Numbered from the stretch's first letter, positions 1 to 10,424 are shown. The stretch is DNA of 64,000 nt from Richelia intracellularis HH01 (GCF_000350105.1 NZ_CAIY01000088.1:31792-95791); one strand, 5' to 3'. Notes: generated by a model from the letters alone, not told the origin. Program-made: numbers and translations.

Positions 1-745
1 GATATAAAATTTTAATTAATTCTTCGGGGGAAGAAATTTTTCGTTGAATTAAATCTTCTATAATTTGATTAATTAAATTTATGATTGTTGGTTTACTGGC
101 AGGTACAAGTCGCTTCCAAAATTTTCCCAAGTCAACTAATCTAGGAGAATTGAACTGGTTATCAATGTGTAAGTCTAAGAGTCTGACTAGAGACCCCTCC
201 ACCCTTATTAATTCGGATGTTAGCAAACTTGAAACCACGCCCTCATCAGCTAAAGGTCGCCATAGTTTGGCAATTTGCAATAGCCAATTAAGTTGTCTCA
301 TCGCGGATACATTACTCCAGGCAGTAATTAAATCACTGTGAAGCTTGACTTGCTTTAAATTATTATCTCCCGTATATAGAGGCGGTTTTTCTATAAGTAA
401 TAATTCTGTTGATGATTGCTTTGGGGATAATTGTAATACCCCATATACTTGGGGGGTATGTAAACGGTAAGGAAATAATCTTAAGTAGGGACGAATTGCT
501 TGTAAAGTTTCTAATTCTGGAGATTGGGGTAATAAAGCAGGCTTTGTATCCAAAAGTATAGATGGTTCTATAACAAAATAACGCTCGGCTAATAATTCTC
601 CAGAATTACCCTTATTTTTGACGTCTCCTGCTAACCACAACAGACGCTTGGGTAGGTAGGCAGAACATTGCTGACAAAACTTGTGAGTCAACAAATTAGA
701 TGCTTGACATTTTGGACAGTAGAGCATTATCCCTTCATTTTCCAT
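1..745 (-). CDS. PP2C-type serine/threonine phosphatase, N-terminal part (runs off the window)
   Basis: A minus-strand frame stays open from position 745 to the window edge, giving about 248 residues with no stop. The N-terminus carries a zinc-ribbon pattern (CPKC then CQQC, residues about 10-32), followed by a leucine-rich region including PYLRLFPYRLHTPQVYGV. As I recall the family, this matches the N-terminal region of large cyanobacterial serine/threonine phosphatases, where a zinc ribbon and a kinase-like linker precede a C-terminal PP2C domain. The catalytic domain would lie outside the window, so the function is inferred from the N-terminus only. Two starts are possible: ATG at 745, or ATG at 727, which has GAAGGG just upstream and is the better-supported start. 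The forward frame at 81-341 is a shadow of this gene. Confidence 0.62.
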   Translation of the reverse strand, partial: MENEGIMLYCPKCQASNLLTHKFCQQCSAYLPKRLLWLAGDVKNKGNSGELLAERYFVIEPSILLDTKPALLPQSPELETLQAIRPYLRLFPYRLHTPQVYGVLQLSPKQSSTELLLIEKPPLYTGDNNLKQVKLHSDLITAWSNVSAMRQLNWLLQIAKLWRPLADEGVVSSLLTSELIRVEGSLVRLLDLHIDNQFNSPRLVDLGKFWKRLVPASKPTIINLINQIIEDLIQRKISSPEELIKILY

Positions 746-2281
746 AGTTTCCCCACTGCTCAGCAATTTGCATATTTTTCAAAGGCAATTTTCGTGAAGG
801 TATGCAAGACTGTTATCCTTTAGTTGATATATCCAATCTTGGATTATGATTCTAACCTTTTGACAAAACCAGATGCTAATACTCAGAATCAAATAATTTT
901 TTATGATATTTACCATCAACAGCTAGATAACAAATCTCGTCATTTATTTATAAATGAATTTATTTTAATATTAGTGGCAGGGTTCATATCCTTCAACATA
1001 AATTTTCTGTACATTACCGGATGGGATGTCTTTTCACAAGGTTTTAAAAGCCTATGAATCATTTGCCATATCTATCAGTTAAAAAATTTATAAAAATAAT
1101 TCAATTAATTCTAAATATTTTGTGTTTGTAAAGATTAGACTTCAGCTACAAGTGGTAAAAATAAAGTTCTCATATAAACAAGCATATAAAAGTTTACCTT
1201 CTAATATATTTTTTCTCTCATGTTGAGTGAGGTAAACCATGGCTATCTGTCTGCTTCCTAATTTTTTCAACTACCAAAATTCAGAAGGATATATTTATCC
1301 TGTATATGATAATGTTTACTTACCAATTAATATGGAACTTAATATATGAAAAATATTTGAATGGTTCTTAATTTTGATGTCTATAAACTGCTCACAATAC
1401 AAAAAAAATGGAATATTTTTCTGTTATCAGCAGAATTATGATCATTGATAATTAGCAATGCTTATATACTAACATTAGTATATTTCCAAAGTTAACAGGC
1501 TGAATTTTTATTTCCGAAACTTTTTCCGAATAGAAATATGTTATTTAATTATAGGAACTTTTACTTTATAAATTTTCCGTAATTTTTCTGCATTTTGAAA
1601 GAGTAGTTTCTGAGTGTGTCTCTAAAAATTATTAACTTTTATAATTATAAACCTACAGTAATTAATGGCTAAGATGAAACTATAGGCATTAATTACTCTT
1701 ATAGTAATTATTCAATAACTATCTCCAAAACTAGATATAGCTTACCACTACTTTTGTTGAATAACATGATTTTAAATCTATAAAAACCTTATAAATAATA
1801 AATAATTATTACTAGGTTGCTTAAATTTCTTGGATATAAAATCAGGAGCAAAGATACTAGCAATTAATACCACTCTGACCACTAATTCAATACCTAATAC
1901 TAATACATTAATACAATTAAACAAAAATGAGAAAATCTTATCTAAATGCGGATATAATTAGGTTAATTGTTCAGATAGTTGACTAATCATTAAATTACAC
2001 TATATCTAGTATTTTAAATAAATAATCTCGATAAAAAATTAATTTTTAGGATCAAGAAAAAACTAATAAATATTAAGTTGTACTTTTACCCTTAATACTG
2101 CTTAAAAGAAATCAGTAGCTAGAAAATCCCAAAAGTGCTCATTTGTTTTTTCGTGCCGACAAACCATTATTTTCCCTTGAATTAGGGAGCATGTAGTTAG
2201 GCTGCAGAAAACCCCGTATTTTTCTACAGAGATAATGAAAACTATGGATACTAGCTTCTGAAGGATTCTCAGAGTAAACTT
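746..2281. other. Intergenic gap, about 1.5 kb, AT-rich
   Basis: I recognise no gene here. An open frame at 824-1057 has no family resemblance and no ribosome binding site. A 36-codon frame at 1239-1349 has a good translation start and is listed separately. The rest is AT-rich with frequent stops in all frames, consistent with decayed DNA between the phosphatase and ndhM. Confidence 0.5.
1239..1349 (+). CDS. Candidate 36-residue small ORF
   Basis: A short frame begins MAICLLPNFFNYQ and ends at TGA 1347-1349. It starts at ATG 1239, preceded by GTGAGGT about 6 bases upstream, which is a plausible Shine-Dalgarno sequence in a region where few frames have one. The peptide is rich in Tyr, Asn and Pro and has no transmembrane or signal segment. 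I do not recognise a family. It could be a small protein gene, the surviving N-terminus of a decayed gene, or chance. Confidence 0.18.
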   Translation: MAICLLPNFFNYQNSEGYIYPVYDNVYLPINMELNI

Positions 2282-2641
2282 TTATAAAGCTTTTCCAGAA
2301 GAAACTTGAGGTAATCCCATACTGTAGTTGTTGACACTAGATGATAGGTTATAACTTATTTCGCCTTTTTGTAAAAGTGATCGCACATAATGTTCCAAAT
2401 CTGATCCGATACGTCGGAGATTGTAATCAGTCAATTCCACATTACTTGATGCTTCTACTAGTTCGTCAAATTTGCGGTATACCTTTTGTAGGGTATCCTC
2501 ATTCCAGTTAAATTCATTATCTGGATCAATATCCAGTGTCAGAACCTGATTGCTAGGAACTAATTCTCCACCTTGGTTTATTTCTGCTGCAAAGACACGA
2601 ATATGGCGGGTTGTGGATTTCAGCAACATAGATTTGTCCAT
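2282..2641 (-). CDS. ndhM: NAD(P)H-quinone oxidoreductase subunit M (NdhM)
   Basis: NdhM is a small peripheral subunit specific to the NDH-1 complex of cyanobacteria and chloroplasts, which works in respiration and cyclic electron flow at the thylakoid membrane. The sequence [17 protein letters not shown], the block [14 protein letters not shown] and the stretch [17 protein letters not shown] are close to NdhM proteins known to me, and the length of about 119 residues fits. I chose the start at 2641 (MDKSMLLK), which matches the family N-terminus, rather than an in-frame ATG four codons upstream. The gene stands alone, which is usual because ndhM is not in the main ndh operons. No oddities are seen. 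Confidence 0.93.
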   Translation of the reverse strand: MDKSMLLKSTTRHIRVFAAEINQGGELVPSNQVLTLDIDPDNEFNWNEDTLQKVYRKFDELVEASSNVELTDYNLRRIGSDLEHYVRSLLQKGEISYNLSSSVNNYSMGLPQVSSGKAL

Positions 2642-3406
2642 ATACAAATGCAATCCATAAAAGAGTAGTTCGACTTCACTGCAATCATTGTAGACCCTAT
2701 TGTTAGACTTAAATGCTTCTTCCCCAATGGCTTTGTAGGTTCAATACAACGTTTATATTTTTATGAGTATTAAATTTAAGCACATTAATTGAACTCATTC
2801 ATGTCAAGAAACCATCACAATTTATCAAAATAGAAGATAATTATCCCTTTTAGTCTCAAAATCATCTTAGGCTTGTTTTAGTAGATATCTTAATGTCTTG
2901 CATTAAAAACTATCTATGGATTCAAATTGTAAATTTTGATGCCTGAATGAAGTTCTACTTCCTATTTAAGTAAAATTCAGAAAAAAATTACATGTATATC
3001 CTATACTCAATTAACATTTAAAAATGAATTACCAAAGACAATAGCAATTTTCTAAGTAGTGTTTCTTGCGTATAGAATATGATACTACTGTAAAAAATAA
3101 AACTATTGTTGACGTGAACATAAAGTTACTGTAAAAACACTTTAACAAGCAAAAGGAACTTCTTACAGAAACTTTATTGTAAGGAATCGGAAACACTGAA
3201 TAATAGATATATCTTGTTTTAAGATTGATTGGTTCAGTAGTGTCAAAACCCAAGTAATGAATATTTAGCTGGAGGAAAAAAATAGGAGCCCGAAATGGAA
3301 TACCATTTTTGTTTATTAATTGATAACCTGGATTAATTCATAAGATATTTTGATTGGCAAGATAGCCCCTCATTCATATGACCACTTAGTAAAGGAATTA
3401 AAGAAC
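2642..3406. other. Divergent intergenic gap, about 0.77 kb
   Basis: This separates ndhM (minus) from the small gene at 3407 (plus) and should hold both promoters. The frame at 3029-3253 on the minus strand lacks codon bias, a recognisable domain and a ribosome binding site, so it is not called. I see no other structure. Confidence 0.5.
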
Positions 3407-3688
3407 ATGAACTCTAAAGCATTATCACCTCAGGCTAATCCTATTGAAGTAGGGGTCTATGAATGTGACATTCATCTCAAATTTCGATTTATTGAAGAAA
3501 GAAGCCTATTAAGCGACCGTGACCAACTTTTGCAAGTTTTGTTAGAAATGATTACGGATGATTCTGATGAGTTTTTAGATATGTTAGACCAGGTAATTAA
3601 GGTCAGAGAAGCATCAGAGCTTTCAGCTTCACCATCAATGAGAAGGCAGCTCATGCGTTTACGCAATTCTGCAGACAATAATCAATAG
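3407..3688 (+). CDS. Small heterocyst-associated regulator, Npun_R1517/Asr1734-like
   Basis: A 93-residue protein begins MNSKALSPQANPIEVGVYECDI. It contains LKFRFIEERSLL, LLQVLLEMITD and a C-terminal MRRQLMRLRNS. From memory this resembles the small proteins called Npun_R1517-family heterocyst differentiation regulators (Asr1734 in Anabaena), which are largely restricted to heterocyst formers; I cannot verify this by search. I chose the start at ATG 3407 because AAAGGA lies about 10 bases upstream and the similarity begins there, although the frame stays open upstream to 3350. The protein is acidic in the middle and basic at the C-terminus, with no membrane segment. It stands alone. The function here is inferred from family resemblance. 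Confidence 0.6.
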   Translation: MNSKALSPQANPIEVGVYECDIHLKFRFIEERSLLSDRDQLLQVLLEMITDDSDEFLDMLDQVIKVREASELSASPSMRRQLMRLRNSADNNQ

Positions 3689-3700
3689 CGAGTTACATTT

Positions 3701-3754
3701 ATATATTCACAGGTATATATTTATATTTATATATTCATAAGTATATATTCATAG
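3701..3754. repeat. Imperfect short tandem repeat, about 20 bp unit
   Basis: The unit ATATATTCACAGGTATATAT (3701-3720) recurs at 3729-3748 with two differences, followed by a partial third copy reaching 3754. It lies just after the stop of the small gene ending at 3688. It looks like local duplication in noncoding DNA. Confidence 0.5.
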
Positions 3755-3903
3755 GCACCCTGATCCGCTATGTAATAGTAGGTGTTTCCAATTCACCCGT
3801 ATTCTTCTCAAGTAAGCCTGGTTTTTTATCATAACTTCCACAAATACAACATGATTTAAGTCAAACCCAGTTAGGGGTTTATAGGAAGTGCCTACGGTTT
3901 TTT
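3752..3903 (+). ncRNA. Candidate structured small RNA, about 150 nt
   Basis: The ends pair: TAGGCAC at 3752-3758 is complementary to GTGCCTA at 3888-3894. A run of six T follows at 3898-3903, as in a terminator. Inside, GGTG/CACC and AAACCC/GGGGTTT can form small hairpins. A closing terminal stem around an internal open region is the general layout of 6S-like RNAs, but I see no diagnostic sequence that assigns it. An alternative is a short terminator (TAGG-AAGTG-CCTA plus T-run) for the preceding gene. The region is less AT-rich than its surroundings. Confidence 0.3.
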
Positions 3904-5355
3904 ATTCCCTTTCTACTATGTAGATAAAGGCAGGAGTACAAAGGTAGATGAAATTTATTATAAAAGCTTATAACTAAGACCTTTTATAAATTTATCGCCT
4001 GACCGTAGTAAAAAAACCGAGTATTTACTAATTAAGTCATTTCTAACTTCTTGGAATGATTGAGATCATTAAATATATTTAAGTTCATTAATTGAATTTC
4101 ATAGCTTCCAGGATTTTAGAGAGTTTATAACTGGTTTTTAAGTACATTACTATTTAAAAATAGTTTCATGATAATTGTCTAAGTATAAATTCGTAAAATT
4201 TGAAGAAGGGGTTTGCACAACGGAGTCAACATTGTTTTTCTATGGAAACTGTTTCATTCGTTAAAAATCAACACAGGCTTTCATCATTTGTGATCTATCA
4301 ATTTAAATTTAATGTTTGACCACATTATTTTGTGGTTATATCTCCAGATGGTTAAGAAAATACCAGCACTAACTTTACAAGGAACAAAGTCAGAGTAATG
4401 GGTTAATGGGTTGAAATTTTACAACCCTATTTGTTTATGAAGATGATTTGACCACCTAATCAAAATAATGACTCTGGGATTCATTATTAGTGAACACTCA
4501 AAAAAATATTGCCGTTTTTAATTTAATTATGATGTTATGAGGATATTATATTGCATGATTTTACTCTGAAAAAAGCATTTTTACAAACTCAATACTATTA
4601 AATTAACTCTCAATTTTCATTTTGTAATATTGTTTTAATTCATATCTATCAGACTTTTTATAGGTAATATAAATTAGGAATATTCTATGACTATTTTTGA
4701 GACCCAGAAAATTCCAAATCTATTTCAAGGGGAAGTATTATCAGGTAGACTTGCTGCTATATATTTCATTCTCACCAAATCTTTGTTTATAGGCTTTCAG
4801 TGGATTTGCCCTAAGTTGAGTGTCAGCTGCTAATTATTTTTTAGGTTTGGTCCACTTGTTACGATAAGAGTCTGATGTTCGTTTGTCCGTAACTTAAGAG
4901 TATTAAAATGCTAAAATACTTTATGAAATCTTCCCACACGGTTTAATTTTAATTTTTGTCATTGCATAAATTGAGGTCCATATGTATTAACTAAAAGGCT
5001 TATCACATTTGAAGTTATTATGAAAGATAGAATTGTTCTCCTCTAGACAGACTACAAGTGCAATTGTACTTTTTGCATTCCACCATTTTTACTGGCCATT
5101 CTAGTTAGTGTGAGGATGATATTTTTTCATCATTCAGCATTCGAACATTTATAACCTTAAATACTTAAAATACGATTGATTAGAACCAGCCAATTGATTC
5201 TCTTATATAATTCGCTTGTACTAGTTATTTCCCTTCTGTTATTTTCAGTTTTTCATTCCAAACCCCTGATTACTTTAAGTTTATATATCCTTTTCGAAAA
5301 TAAAGAAATTAGGATATAGCAATTGCTCAAGTTACTAAAACTACGTGAAATGTAG
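3904..5355. other. Intergenic gap, about 1.45 kb
   Basis: No intact gene is recognised. There is a small dyad near 4318-4337 (ACCACA/TGTGGT). A 48-codon frame at 4687-4833 (MTIFETQKIPNLFQGEV...) looks more protein-like than its surroundings and may be a gene remnant. Otherwise the stretch is AT-rich and full of stops. Confidence 0.45.
4687..4833 (+). pseudogene. Possible N-terminal gene remnant, 48 codons
   Basis: The frame reads MTIFETQKIPNLFQGEVLS, then a hydrophobic stretch (AAIYFILTKSLFIGF), and stops at 4831-4833. Composition and the polar-then-hydrophobic order look like the start of a real protein. I cannot name a family, and nothing downstream continues it in another frame. It could be a decayed gene start or chance. 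Confidence 0.2.
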
Positions 5356-6051
5356 TTAATTTGCCAGACCATGCTCTAAAGCAAAGCGTACCAACTCTGT
5401 ACGGCTATTAGTGCCAGTTTTACTGAACAAACGACTAACGTATTTTTCTACATTTCTTACGCTGGTATCTAAGCGACGAGCAATTTCTTTGTTCATTAAG
5501 CCTTCTGCTACCGAATTTAAAACACTTTGCTCTCTAGGAGTTAAGTCAATTTTAAAAGGAGCAGGAGACTGGGAAATAGAAGTGCGTTGGGTTAATAATG
5601 CTTTTATTTGTGCAATTTGGTTAGCAAGTTCGGTAATATCTGAGTTTTCCCCATTCTCTCGAAATACAGCACCTTTTTTCACTCGTCTATTCAACAAGTT
5701 TTCCACAATTGCTATTAATTCCTCAGGATCGAAGGGTTTGGGGATATAAGCATCCACACCTGCCTGATAACCTTGAATACGATCATTAGTCATACCTTTA
5801 GCAGTTAAAAATATTACTGGCAAAGATTGAAATCGCTTATCCTCACGCATCTGTTTGAGAAACTGATAGCCATCAACCTGAGGCATCATAACATCTGAGA
5901 TTACTAATTCAGGTGTCATCTGTTGCAACATCTCCCAACCTTCACTTGCATTGCTAGCAACTTGAACATTGAATCCACTTTCTTGTAAATATTCTTTTAC
6001 GGCCTCACGTAATCCTGGCTCATCGTCCACCAGTAACAATTGTACTGACAT
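5356..6051 (-). CDS. NarL/LuxR-type response regulator, Rre1/Ycf29-like
   Basis: This 231-residue two-domain regulator has a receiver domain at about residues 4-120, with acidic pocket D9/D10, phosphoacceptor D53 in ISDVMMP, T83 and K105 in IPKPF, all present. A linker (about 120-165) leads to a LuxR-type helix-turn-helix beginning LTPREQSVLNSVAEGLMNKEIARRL near residue 170. The order and wording resemble the cyanobacterial Rre1/Ycf29 group, which responds to stress through partner kinases; that assignment is from memory and less certain than the domain call. No kinase gene is adjacent. It diverges from mnmG across a 441-base gap. The protein appears intact. Confidence 0.85.
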   Translation of the reverse strand: MSVQLLLVDDEPGLREAVKEYLQESGFNVQVASNASEGWEMLQQMTPELVISDVMMPQVDGYQFLKQMREDKRFQSLPVIFLTAKGMTNDRIQGYQAGVDAYIPKPFDPEELIAIVENLLNRRVKKGAVFRENGENSDITELANQIAQIKALLTQRTSISQSPAPFKIDLTPREQSVLNSVAEGLMNKEIARRLDTSVRNVEKYVSRLFSKTGTNSRTELVRFALEHGLAN

Positions 6052-6492
6052 TTAACCTCTCCTTGATGCAAACTTTTATTTTCTAATTTACCTAAATTTG
6101 GTTATTTATATGGTAGCTACTTCATGTAGAGTTGAGTACATTACTTGATGAAAAGTACAAAAACACATTGATTAATAAGTATGAAGATAATTTTGCAGAG
6201 ATAATTTTCTTTAAAAAATCTAGTGGAGTTATAATCGGGATTTAATAAGTAGCAAGTCAGATAATAAATGCAAGGCAAGCTCAGTCAAAGCTAGCTATAA
6301 AAACTTCTACAATCCTCAAAATACAGTGATAAATATACACAATTGCATTTTGCCTATAATAGACCTGATATTTATTAGATTCCAAAAATAGTACGATGAA
6401 ACTTATCCTTTATAATAAAAAATAAAAACGACTGATATGTCAGTTAATATCATTAATATTTTCCCAACTTAAGACTACCTATAATTTAGACT
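6052..6492. other. Divergent intergenic region, rre1-like / mnmG
   Basis: This 441-base AT-rich gap should hold the promoters of the regulator (minus) and mnmG (plus). I could not assign specific -10/-35 boxes or operators. Confidence 0.4.
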
Positions 6493-8403
6493 ATGAATAA
6501 TCTTGTGGAATTCCAAGATGCTTTTGATGTGATTATTGTTGGTGCAGGCCACTCAGGCTGCGAAGCAGCCTTGGCAACGTCACGTCTTGGCTGTAAGACT
6601 TTGCTACTCACACTTAATCTAGATAAAATTGCTTGGCAACCTTGCAATCCTGCAGTAGGAGGACCAGCCAAATCTCAAATAACTCATGAAATAGATGCGT
6701 TGGGCGGGGAAATTGGCAAGATCGCTGATTGCACATACCTCCAAAAAAGGATACTCAACTCTTCACGTGGTCCTGCCGTGTGGGCTTTAAGAGCACAGAC
6801 AGATAAGCGGGAATATACAGCAGTAATGAAGTCTATAGTAGAGAACCAAGAAAATCTTAGTGTCCGCGAAGGAATAGTAACAGATTTGGTACTAGGTCCC
6901 AATGATGATGTAATTGGTGTCCAAACCTATTTTGGGGCAGCTTTCCGGTGTCAAGCTGTAATTCTTGCAACGGGAACCTTCTTGGGAGGAAAAGTTTGGA
7001 TTGGGAATAAATCCATGGTCGCTGGTAGGGCAGGAGAATTTGCAGCTATAGGATTAACTGACACTTTGAATCGTTTGGGTTTTGAAACTGGAAGGCTTAA
7101 AACAGGAACCCCAGCACGGGTAGATAAAAGGTCTATAGATTATAATAAAATGACACCCCAGCCTGGGGATAAGGACTTACGGTGGTTTAGCTTTGATCCA
7201 AAAGCATGGCTAGAAAAAGAACAAATGCTTTGTTATATGACCAGAACTACCCCAGAGACCCACCGTTTGATTCGGGACAACTTGCATCTTTCACCAGTAT
7301 ATGGGGGTTGGGTAGAAGCAAAGGGTCCCCGTTATTGTCCCAGCATAGAGGATAAAATCGTTAGATTTGCAGATAAAGAAAGCCATCAAGTATTTATTGA
7401 ACCAGAAGGTCGGAATGTCCCTGAATTATATATTCAAGGGCTTTCAACAGGTCTACCGGAAAATTTACAACTACAACTTTTGCGTAGTCTTCCTGGAATG
7501 GAAAAGTGTATAATGCTACGTCCCGCCTATGCTGTGGAGTATGATTATTTGCCAGCAACCCAATGTTATCCCACAATGATGACTAAGAAAATATCTGGGT
7601 TATTTTGTGCTGGACAGATCAATGGAACTACAGGTTACGAAGAGGCAGCAGCCCAAGGAATAGTTGCTGGTATTAATGCTGCACGGCTAGTTAGAGGAGA
7701 AGAAATAATTGTTTTTCCCCGGGAAAAAAGTTATATAGGCACGTTATTGGATGATTTATGTACTAAAGATTTACGTGAACCATACCGTATGCTGACCAGC
7801 CGTTCTGAATATCGTTTACTATTAAGATCAGATAATGCGGACCAAAGGATGACACCATTGGGTAGGGAAATAGGTTTAATTTGTGATCGCCGATGGCAAT
7901 TATTTAAGAAAAAACAAGCAAATATTGTAGATGAGAAACAGCGTTTAAAAGTGACTCGAGTTAAAGAACATGAGGATATAGGTAAAGCAATTGCCAAAGC
8001 CACTGGGCAATCTATCAAAGGTTCTATTACCCTTGCAGACTTGTTACTTCGTCCAGGATTTCACTACGTTAATCTGGAAGAGTATGGATTGGGTAAAGCT
8101 AATCTTGCCCATACGGAAAAAGAGGGGGTAGAGATAGAAGTCAAATATTCCGGTTATCTTGCCAGACAACAAAATCAAATCGACCAAATTACCCGTCAGG
8201 CTCACCGCGTTCTGCCTAATGATTTGGATTATGAGCAAATTGATACTTTATCCAAGGAAGCACGGGAAAAACTTAATCGTGTAAAACCTATTACAATTGG
8301 TCAGGCATCACGTATTGGTGGAGTAAACCCTGCTGATATTAATTCTTTAATCATATATCTAGAATTAGGTAAAAACAAAAAACAACAAGTTTTTCAAAAT
8401 TAA
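6493..8403 (+). CDS. mnmG: tRNA uridine-5-carboxymethylaminomethyl modification enzyme MnmG (GidA)
   Basis: MnmG with MnmE modifies the wobble uridine (position 34) of several tRNAs in the cytoplasm, using FAD and a folate one-carbon donor. At 636 residues it is the normal length. The FAD-binding [10 protein letters not shown] motif lies at residues 17-26. The family blocks [36 protein letters not shown] and [17 protein letters not shown] are all present, as is the C-terminal helical region needed for MnmE contact. The start ATG 6493 agrees with the family N-terminus. It is monocistronic here, with gaps on both sides. No lesion is seen. Confidence 0.97.
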   Translation: MNNLVEFQDAFDVIIVGAGHSGCEAALATSRLGCKTLLLTLNLDKIAWQPCNPAVGGPAKSQITHEIDALGGEIGKIADCTYLQKRILNSSRGPAVWALRAQTDKREYTAVMKSIVENQENLSVREGIVTDLVLGPNDDVIGVQTYFGAAFRCQAVILATGTFLGGKVWIGNKSMVAGRAGEFAAIGLTDTLNRLGFETGRLKTGTPARVDKRSIDYNKMTPQPGDKDLRWFSFDPKAWLEKEQMLCYMTRTTPETHRLIRDNLHLSPVYGGWVEAKGPRYCPSIEDKIVRFADKESHQVFIEPEGRNVPELYIQGLSTGLPENLQLQLLRSLPGMEKCIMLRPAYAVEYDYLPATQCYPTMMTKKISGLFCAGQINGTTGYEEAAAQGIVAGINAARLVRGEEIIVFPREKSYIGTLLDDLCTKDLREPYRMLTSRSEYRLLLRSDNADQRMTPLGREIGLICDRRWQLFKKKQANIVDEKQRLKVTRVKEHEDIGKAIAKATGQSIKGSITLADLLLRPGFHYVNLEEYGLGKANLAHTEKEGVEIEVKYSGYLARQQNQIDQITRQAHRVLPNDLDYEQIDTLSKEAREKLNRVKPITIGQASRIGGVNPADINSLIIYLELGKNKKQQVFQN

Positions 8404-8621
8404 CTTAATATCAAACTTCATTAACTATAATTATAGTGTTGGGAAAATCATTATGATGAATAACACAAATCATAAAATAGCTATTAATTAATAATATCTA
8501 TAAGACTAATAAGGTTAATGCTTTTTATAATTAGTTTATAAATACAGGAAAAAGCTAGTTAATCGCAACTCCACTTATGGAAAATCAACTTAGTATCAAC
8601 AAGAATTAAAGTGATTCCCAG

Positions 8622-8657
8622 GTGCTAGGGTTTTGAACTATTAACTGCCCCTAGTAC
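8622..8657 (+). promoter_or_regulatory. Hairpin just upstream of the gene at 8675
   Basis: GTGCTAGGG (8622-8630) pairs with CCCTAGTAC (8649-8657) with one G-T wobble and an 18-base loop. It ends 17 bases before the ATG at 8675, which lacks a clear Shine-Dalgarno. It could be a weak terminator for mnmG or a leader structure controlling the next gene. Confidence 0.35.
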
Positions 8658-8674
8658 TAAAAGAATAAAAAGCC

Positions 8675-9148
8675 ATGTCACAATCAAACAGAACGTATCT
8701 AACCATTCCCAAAACATCAGAAGAACTAATTTGCAGTGAGCCTTGGGCTATCGAAACTTATGCGGATTATCTGATGGACGAACTTTTCGCTGATATTGAC
8801 AAAATTCTTGATGGTAATAAACTCCCGAACCAAACGGTTTTAGCAAATCAAATACCCCAATCAACACCCCAGGTAACATCAGTTCTCTCTAGCAACCACA
8901 GTTATACAGATTTAAGGAGCCGTCAAACTGATGTTAACCAGTCATTTCAGCCAGCAAGTGCTAATTTGAAAAGACGAATCAAAAAAAGTACTTTCCAATA
9001 CAAAGGAGGCATCCTAGTCAGAATATTGTCCTTAATTATTATAGTTGGATTAGGAATTACTAGTATAGTCTGGCTATGGGATTCTGGAAGGCTTAACCAC
9101 CTAGAAAGTCTATTTTTGCAAAAAGTTATGGAAAAAACGTCTAAGTAA
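8675..9148 (+). CDS. Unknown protein with one C-terminal membrane segment
   Basis: I do not recognise this 157-residue protein. The first ~60 residues are acidic and Leu/Ile-rich (LMDELFADIDKILDG). Residues ~60-100 are polar, rich in Gln, Ser and Thr. A basic patch (LKRRIKKS) then precedes a single strong hydrophobic helix (VRILSLIIIVGLGITSIVWLW, near residues 117-137) and a short tail. That order suggests an inner-membrane protein with its N-terminal domain in the cytoplasm. There is no Shine-Dalgarno at the ATG, and a hairpin lies just upstream. It stands alone between mnmG and a 0.9 kb gap. Codon use looks normal, so I treat it as real. Confidence 0.6.
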   Translation: MSQSNRTYLTIPKTSEELICSEPWAIETYADYLMDELFADIDKILDGNKLPNQTVLANQIPQSTPQVTSVLSSNHSYTDLRSRQTDVNQSFQPASANLKRRIKKSTFQYKGGILVRILSLIIIVGLGITSIVWLWDSGRLNHLESLFLQKVMEKTSK

Positions 9149-10074
9149 TCCAAACCTAATCAAATTACCAAAGATAAAGTGTCATTTGATATATCCAATT
9201 ACCTACTGGATACTTTGAATGTAGTTAAAAGTTCAAGATATAATAAACACCTGCTCTTGATCTTGATAAACTAAGGGTAATTAGGTTTATTATCCCAGAC
9301 AGCTAGTAAGGACACAATCCCCAATTATAAGCAAATAGTAATATTCTTTTAGAGAATATTACTCTAATATATCAAATCTTTTTATTAAGACATAAAATAC
9401 CTGGAAATGCTTCCATACCCAGAAAAATATAATGCAAAATAATAATTTAGCTTAAGCTTTGCCTTCACTATCTCTGCCTTAAGATGATTTCAGCTAAAAT
9501 GCTATAGAATGGGTAGAATTTCCCTATTAATCTTAAAATAAACACAAAAATATTCACTTAGGATATTACGAATAGCAAGCAGTGAATCTAAACCTAGCAA
9601 ATCTACATGTGAATTAATTAGCATTTCCTACCATTGTAAGCATTGTTCATGTCTTGAAAAAACTAATATAAACATATGAACAATCAGCTGCTATATTTAA
9701 AATCAAAGGATTTACGCAACACCTCTAAATTTGATTATTTAGGTAATTTGATGTTTTTAATATCATCAAGGCTCATCCTATGGTTAGTTTACCATCACTA
9801 TGGTGTCAAACCTCTAACTATTCATGATTGATTGCTTTATTGACTATAATGTTATAATAATTTGTTTTTATCTACTGCCTAGTTAGCTTAAGGACTAAAG
9901 TGGGTGCCTTATATTGATAAGGGGGAAACTACACTAATATACCCCATAGGATTAAGTCTTAACTCCAATCGTAACTAGATAGAAATCATAAAATAGCAAA
10001 CAATAGACGGAAACTTGATTTGCAAGTAAACAGCATGACTGTTAGAATCCTGACTTTTGCATTAAAATGCTGAA
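9149..10074. other. Intergenic gap, about 0.93 kb, with one hairpin
   Basis: No gene is recognised. A perfect 11-bp stem (AGTAATATTCT, 9337-9347, with AGAATATTACT, 9353-9363) lies about 190 bases after the preceding stop and may be a terminator, though no T-run follows. The rest is AT-rich with stops in all frames. Confidence 0.45.
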
Positions 10075-10362
10075 CTAATTGACCATTGGTAATGTGAGAC
10101 TTACAGTTCGATTTTTACTATCCCAAACTATCCAAGCAAACTTTGGATCTAGATCAGTTGGATCATCTGTAACTTTAAAACACAGCTTATTACTTTCCCT
10201 TCCTTGCTCAATTGCAAAATCCGCATTTTGATCATATATAACCTTGAAACCCCTATCTCGAAGACAATATATTACCCAGGCTTTTAAAGGTTGCCTGGCT
10301 GGTTCATAAAAAATAGGTGGCTTTTCAAACACTTCTACTATAACCTTATATATTTGCATCAT
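10075..10362 (-). CDS. Unknown small protein, 95 residues
   Basis: The frame begins MMQIYKVIVEVFEKPPIFYEPARQPLKAW and ends LTLPMVN. It has a soluble-protein composition with alternating hydrophobic residues (KLCFKVTDD, FAWIVWDS, VSLTLP) suggesting a small alpha/beta fold, with no signal or membrane segment. I cannot name a family. It lies 62 bases downstream of the frameshifted acyl-CoA dehydrogenase-like gene on the same strand and could be co-transcribed with it. The amino-acid sequence looks genuinely coding. Either Met of the initial pair could be the start. Confidence 0.6.
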   Translation of the reverse strand: MMQIYKVIVEVFEKPPIFYEPARQPLKAWVIYCLRDRGFKVIYDQNADFAIEQGRESNKLCFKVTDDPTDLDPKFAWIVWDSKNRTVSLTLPMVN

Positions 10363-10424
10363 AGAATTTTAAATTACAGAATTTTAGATGTTAGATTACA
10401 AATAAATATTTCCTTATTTTATCC

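Noticed and set aside
824..1057. 77-codon open frame on the plus strand
   Set aside because: Low-complexity AT-rich composition, no ribosome binding site and no family resemblance; probably chance in AT-rich DNA.
3029..3253. 74-codon minus-strand frame
   Set aside because: Aromatic- and cysteine-rich random-looking peptide without a plausible start context or domain.
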